Shown here: positions 5,432 to 5,548 of the stretch, piece by piece
Position numbering within the stretch: the first letter of the stretch is position 1
Layout: each line of letters begins with the position of its first letter
Source of the DNA: an uncultured Coleofasciculus sp.
Lineage (GTDB): Bacteria > Cyanobacteriota > Cyanobacteriia > Cyanobacteriales > Coleofasciculaceae
Direction of reading: 5' to 3'
Assembly (NCBI GenBank): GCA_902805485.1
Contig: CADCTM010000766.1
Span: 2,378-7,925 of the forward strand
DNA: 5,548 bases
Notes under the pieces: model-generated
What the model was told of the DNA's origin: nothing
The model's database searches: none
The model's input: only the letters and a program-made list of their open reading frames with translations
Made by a program: the position numbers and the translations under genes

Positions 5432-5548
5432 TTAAACGACAAAGCTCGTTTCTTCTCCAACGGCAGCGAGTCGGCTCCGAGCGTCATAGTAAAGGTCAGC
5501 CAGTGTGATACTGTAAAGTGCTTCTTTAAACTTTTGATGTAATCGATT
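5432..5548 (-). CDS. C-terminal end of an unrecognised protein (partial, runs off the right edge)
   Basis: The minus strand is open from the window edge to TAA at 5434-5432, giving 38 residues. It starts NRLHQKFKEALYSIT, continues LADLYYDARSRLAAVG and ends ETSFVV. The amphipathic pattern and ordinary codon use look like a helical C-terminus. A second frame is also open here, with a 54-codon tail ending at a TGA near 5384. It reads less like protein, but it cannot be excluded without the upstream sequence. The codons for DARSRLAAV fall in a GC-rich stretch similar to the repeat-like patch near 349-360, so the tail may be repeat-derived. The family is not recognisable. Confidence 0.45.
   Translation of the reverse strand, partial: NRLHQKFKEALYSITLADLYYDARSRLAAVGEETSFVV

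Overview
The window looks like chromosomal DNA from a cyanobacterium. It holds five copies of the HIP1 octamer GCGATCGC, where about 0.1 would be expected by chance. The gene set also fits: a long SppA with an N-terminal membrane segment, a type 2 isopentenyl diphosphate isomerase, PyrR and CbiB. GC-rich intergenic repeat-like patches also suggest a multicellular or large-genome cyanobacterium, but I cannot name the species.

Every convincing gene is on the minus strand, so transcription runs from right to left. In that order: (1) the 3' end of an unrecognised gene (5548-5432, low certainty); (2) cbiB/cobD, an integral membrane enzyme of the late cobamide pathway (5231-4227); (3) pyrR, uracil phosphoribosyltransferase and possible pyrimidine regulator (4145-3609); (4) fni, the type 2 IPP isomerase (3520-2492); (5) sppA, a membrane-anchored Ser/Lys peptidase (2278-461); (6) the first 48 codons of a secreted protein of unknown function (144-1). 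A weak 101-codon reading frame (495-190) overlaps the end of sppA and runs through a GC-rich repeat-like patch; I doubt it is a gene.

The gaps are about 200, 81, 88, 213 and 316 bp. They are long for one tight operon, and I found no convincing intrinsic terminator in any of them. The four complete genes serve unrelated processes: cobamide assembly, pyrimidine salvage, isoprenoid balance and membrane proteolysis. This reads as a co-directional housekeeping neighbourhood, not a dedicated system. I see no mobile element, CRISPR array, rRNA, tRNA or defence cassette.

The signals most worth a second look are intergenic. A perfect 9-bp inverted repeat has one arm over the pyrR start codon, and its other arm partly overlaps a second, competing hairpin. 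Upstream of cbiB there is a perfect GTA-N8-TAC (NtcA-type) palindrome, 5 bp from a perfect 10-bp-arm dyad. A 12-bp palindrome lies between pyrR and fni, and a GC-rich structured patch lies before sppA. These could be regulatory, but none is proven, and I do not see a clearly novel system here.
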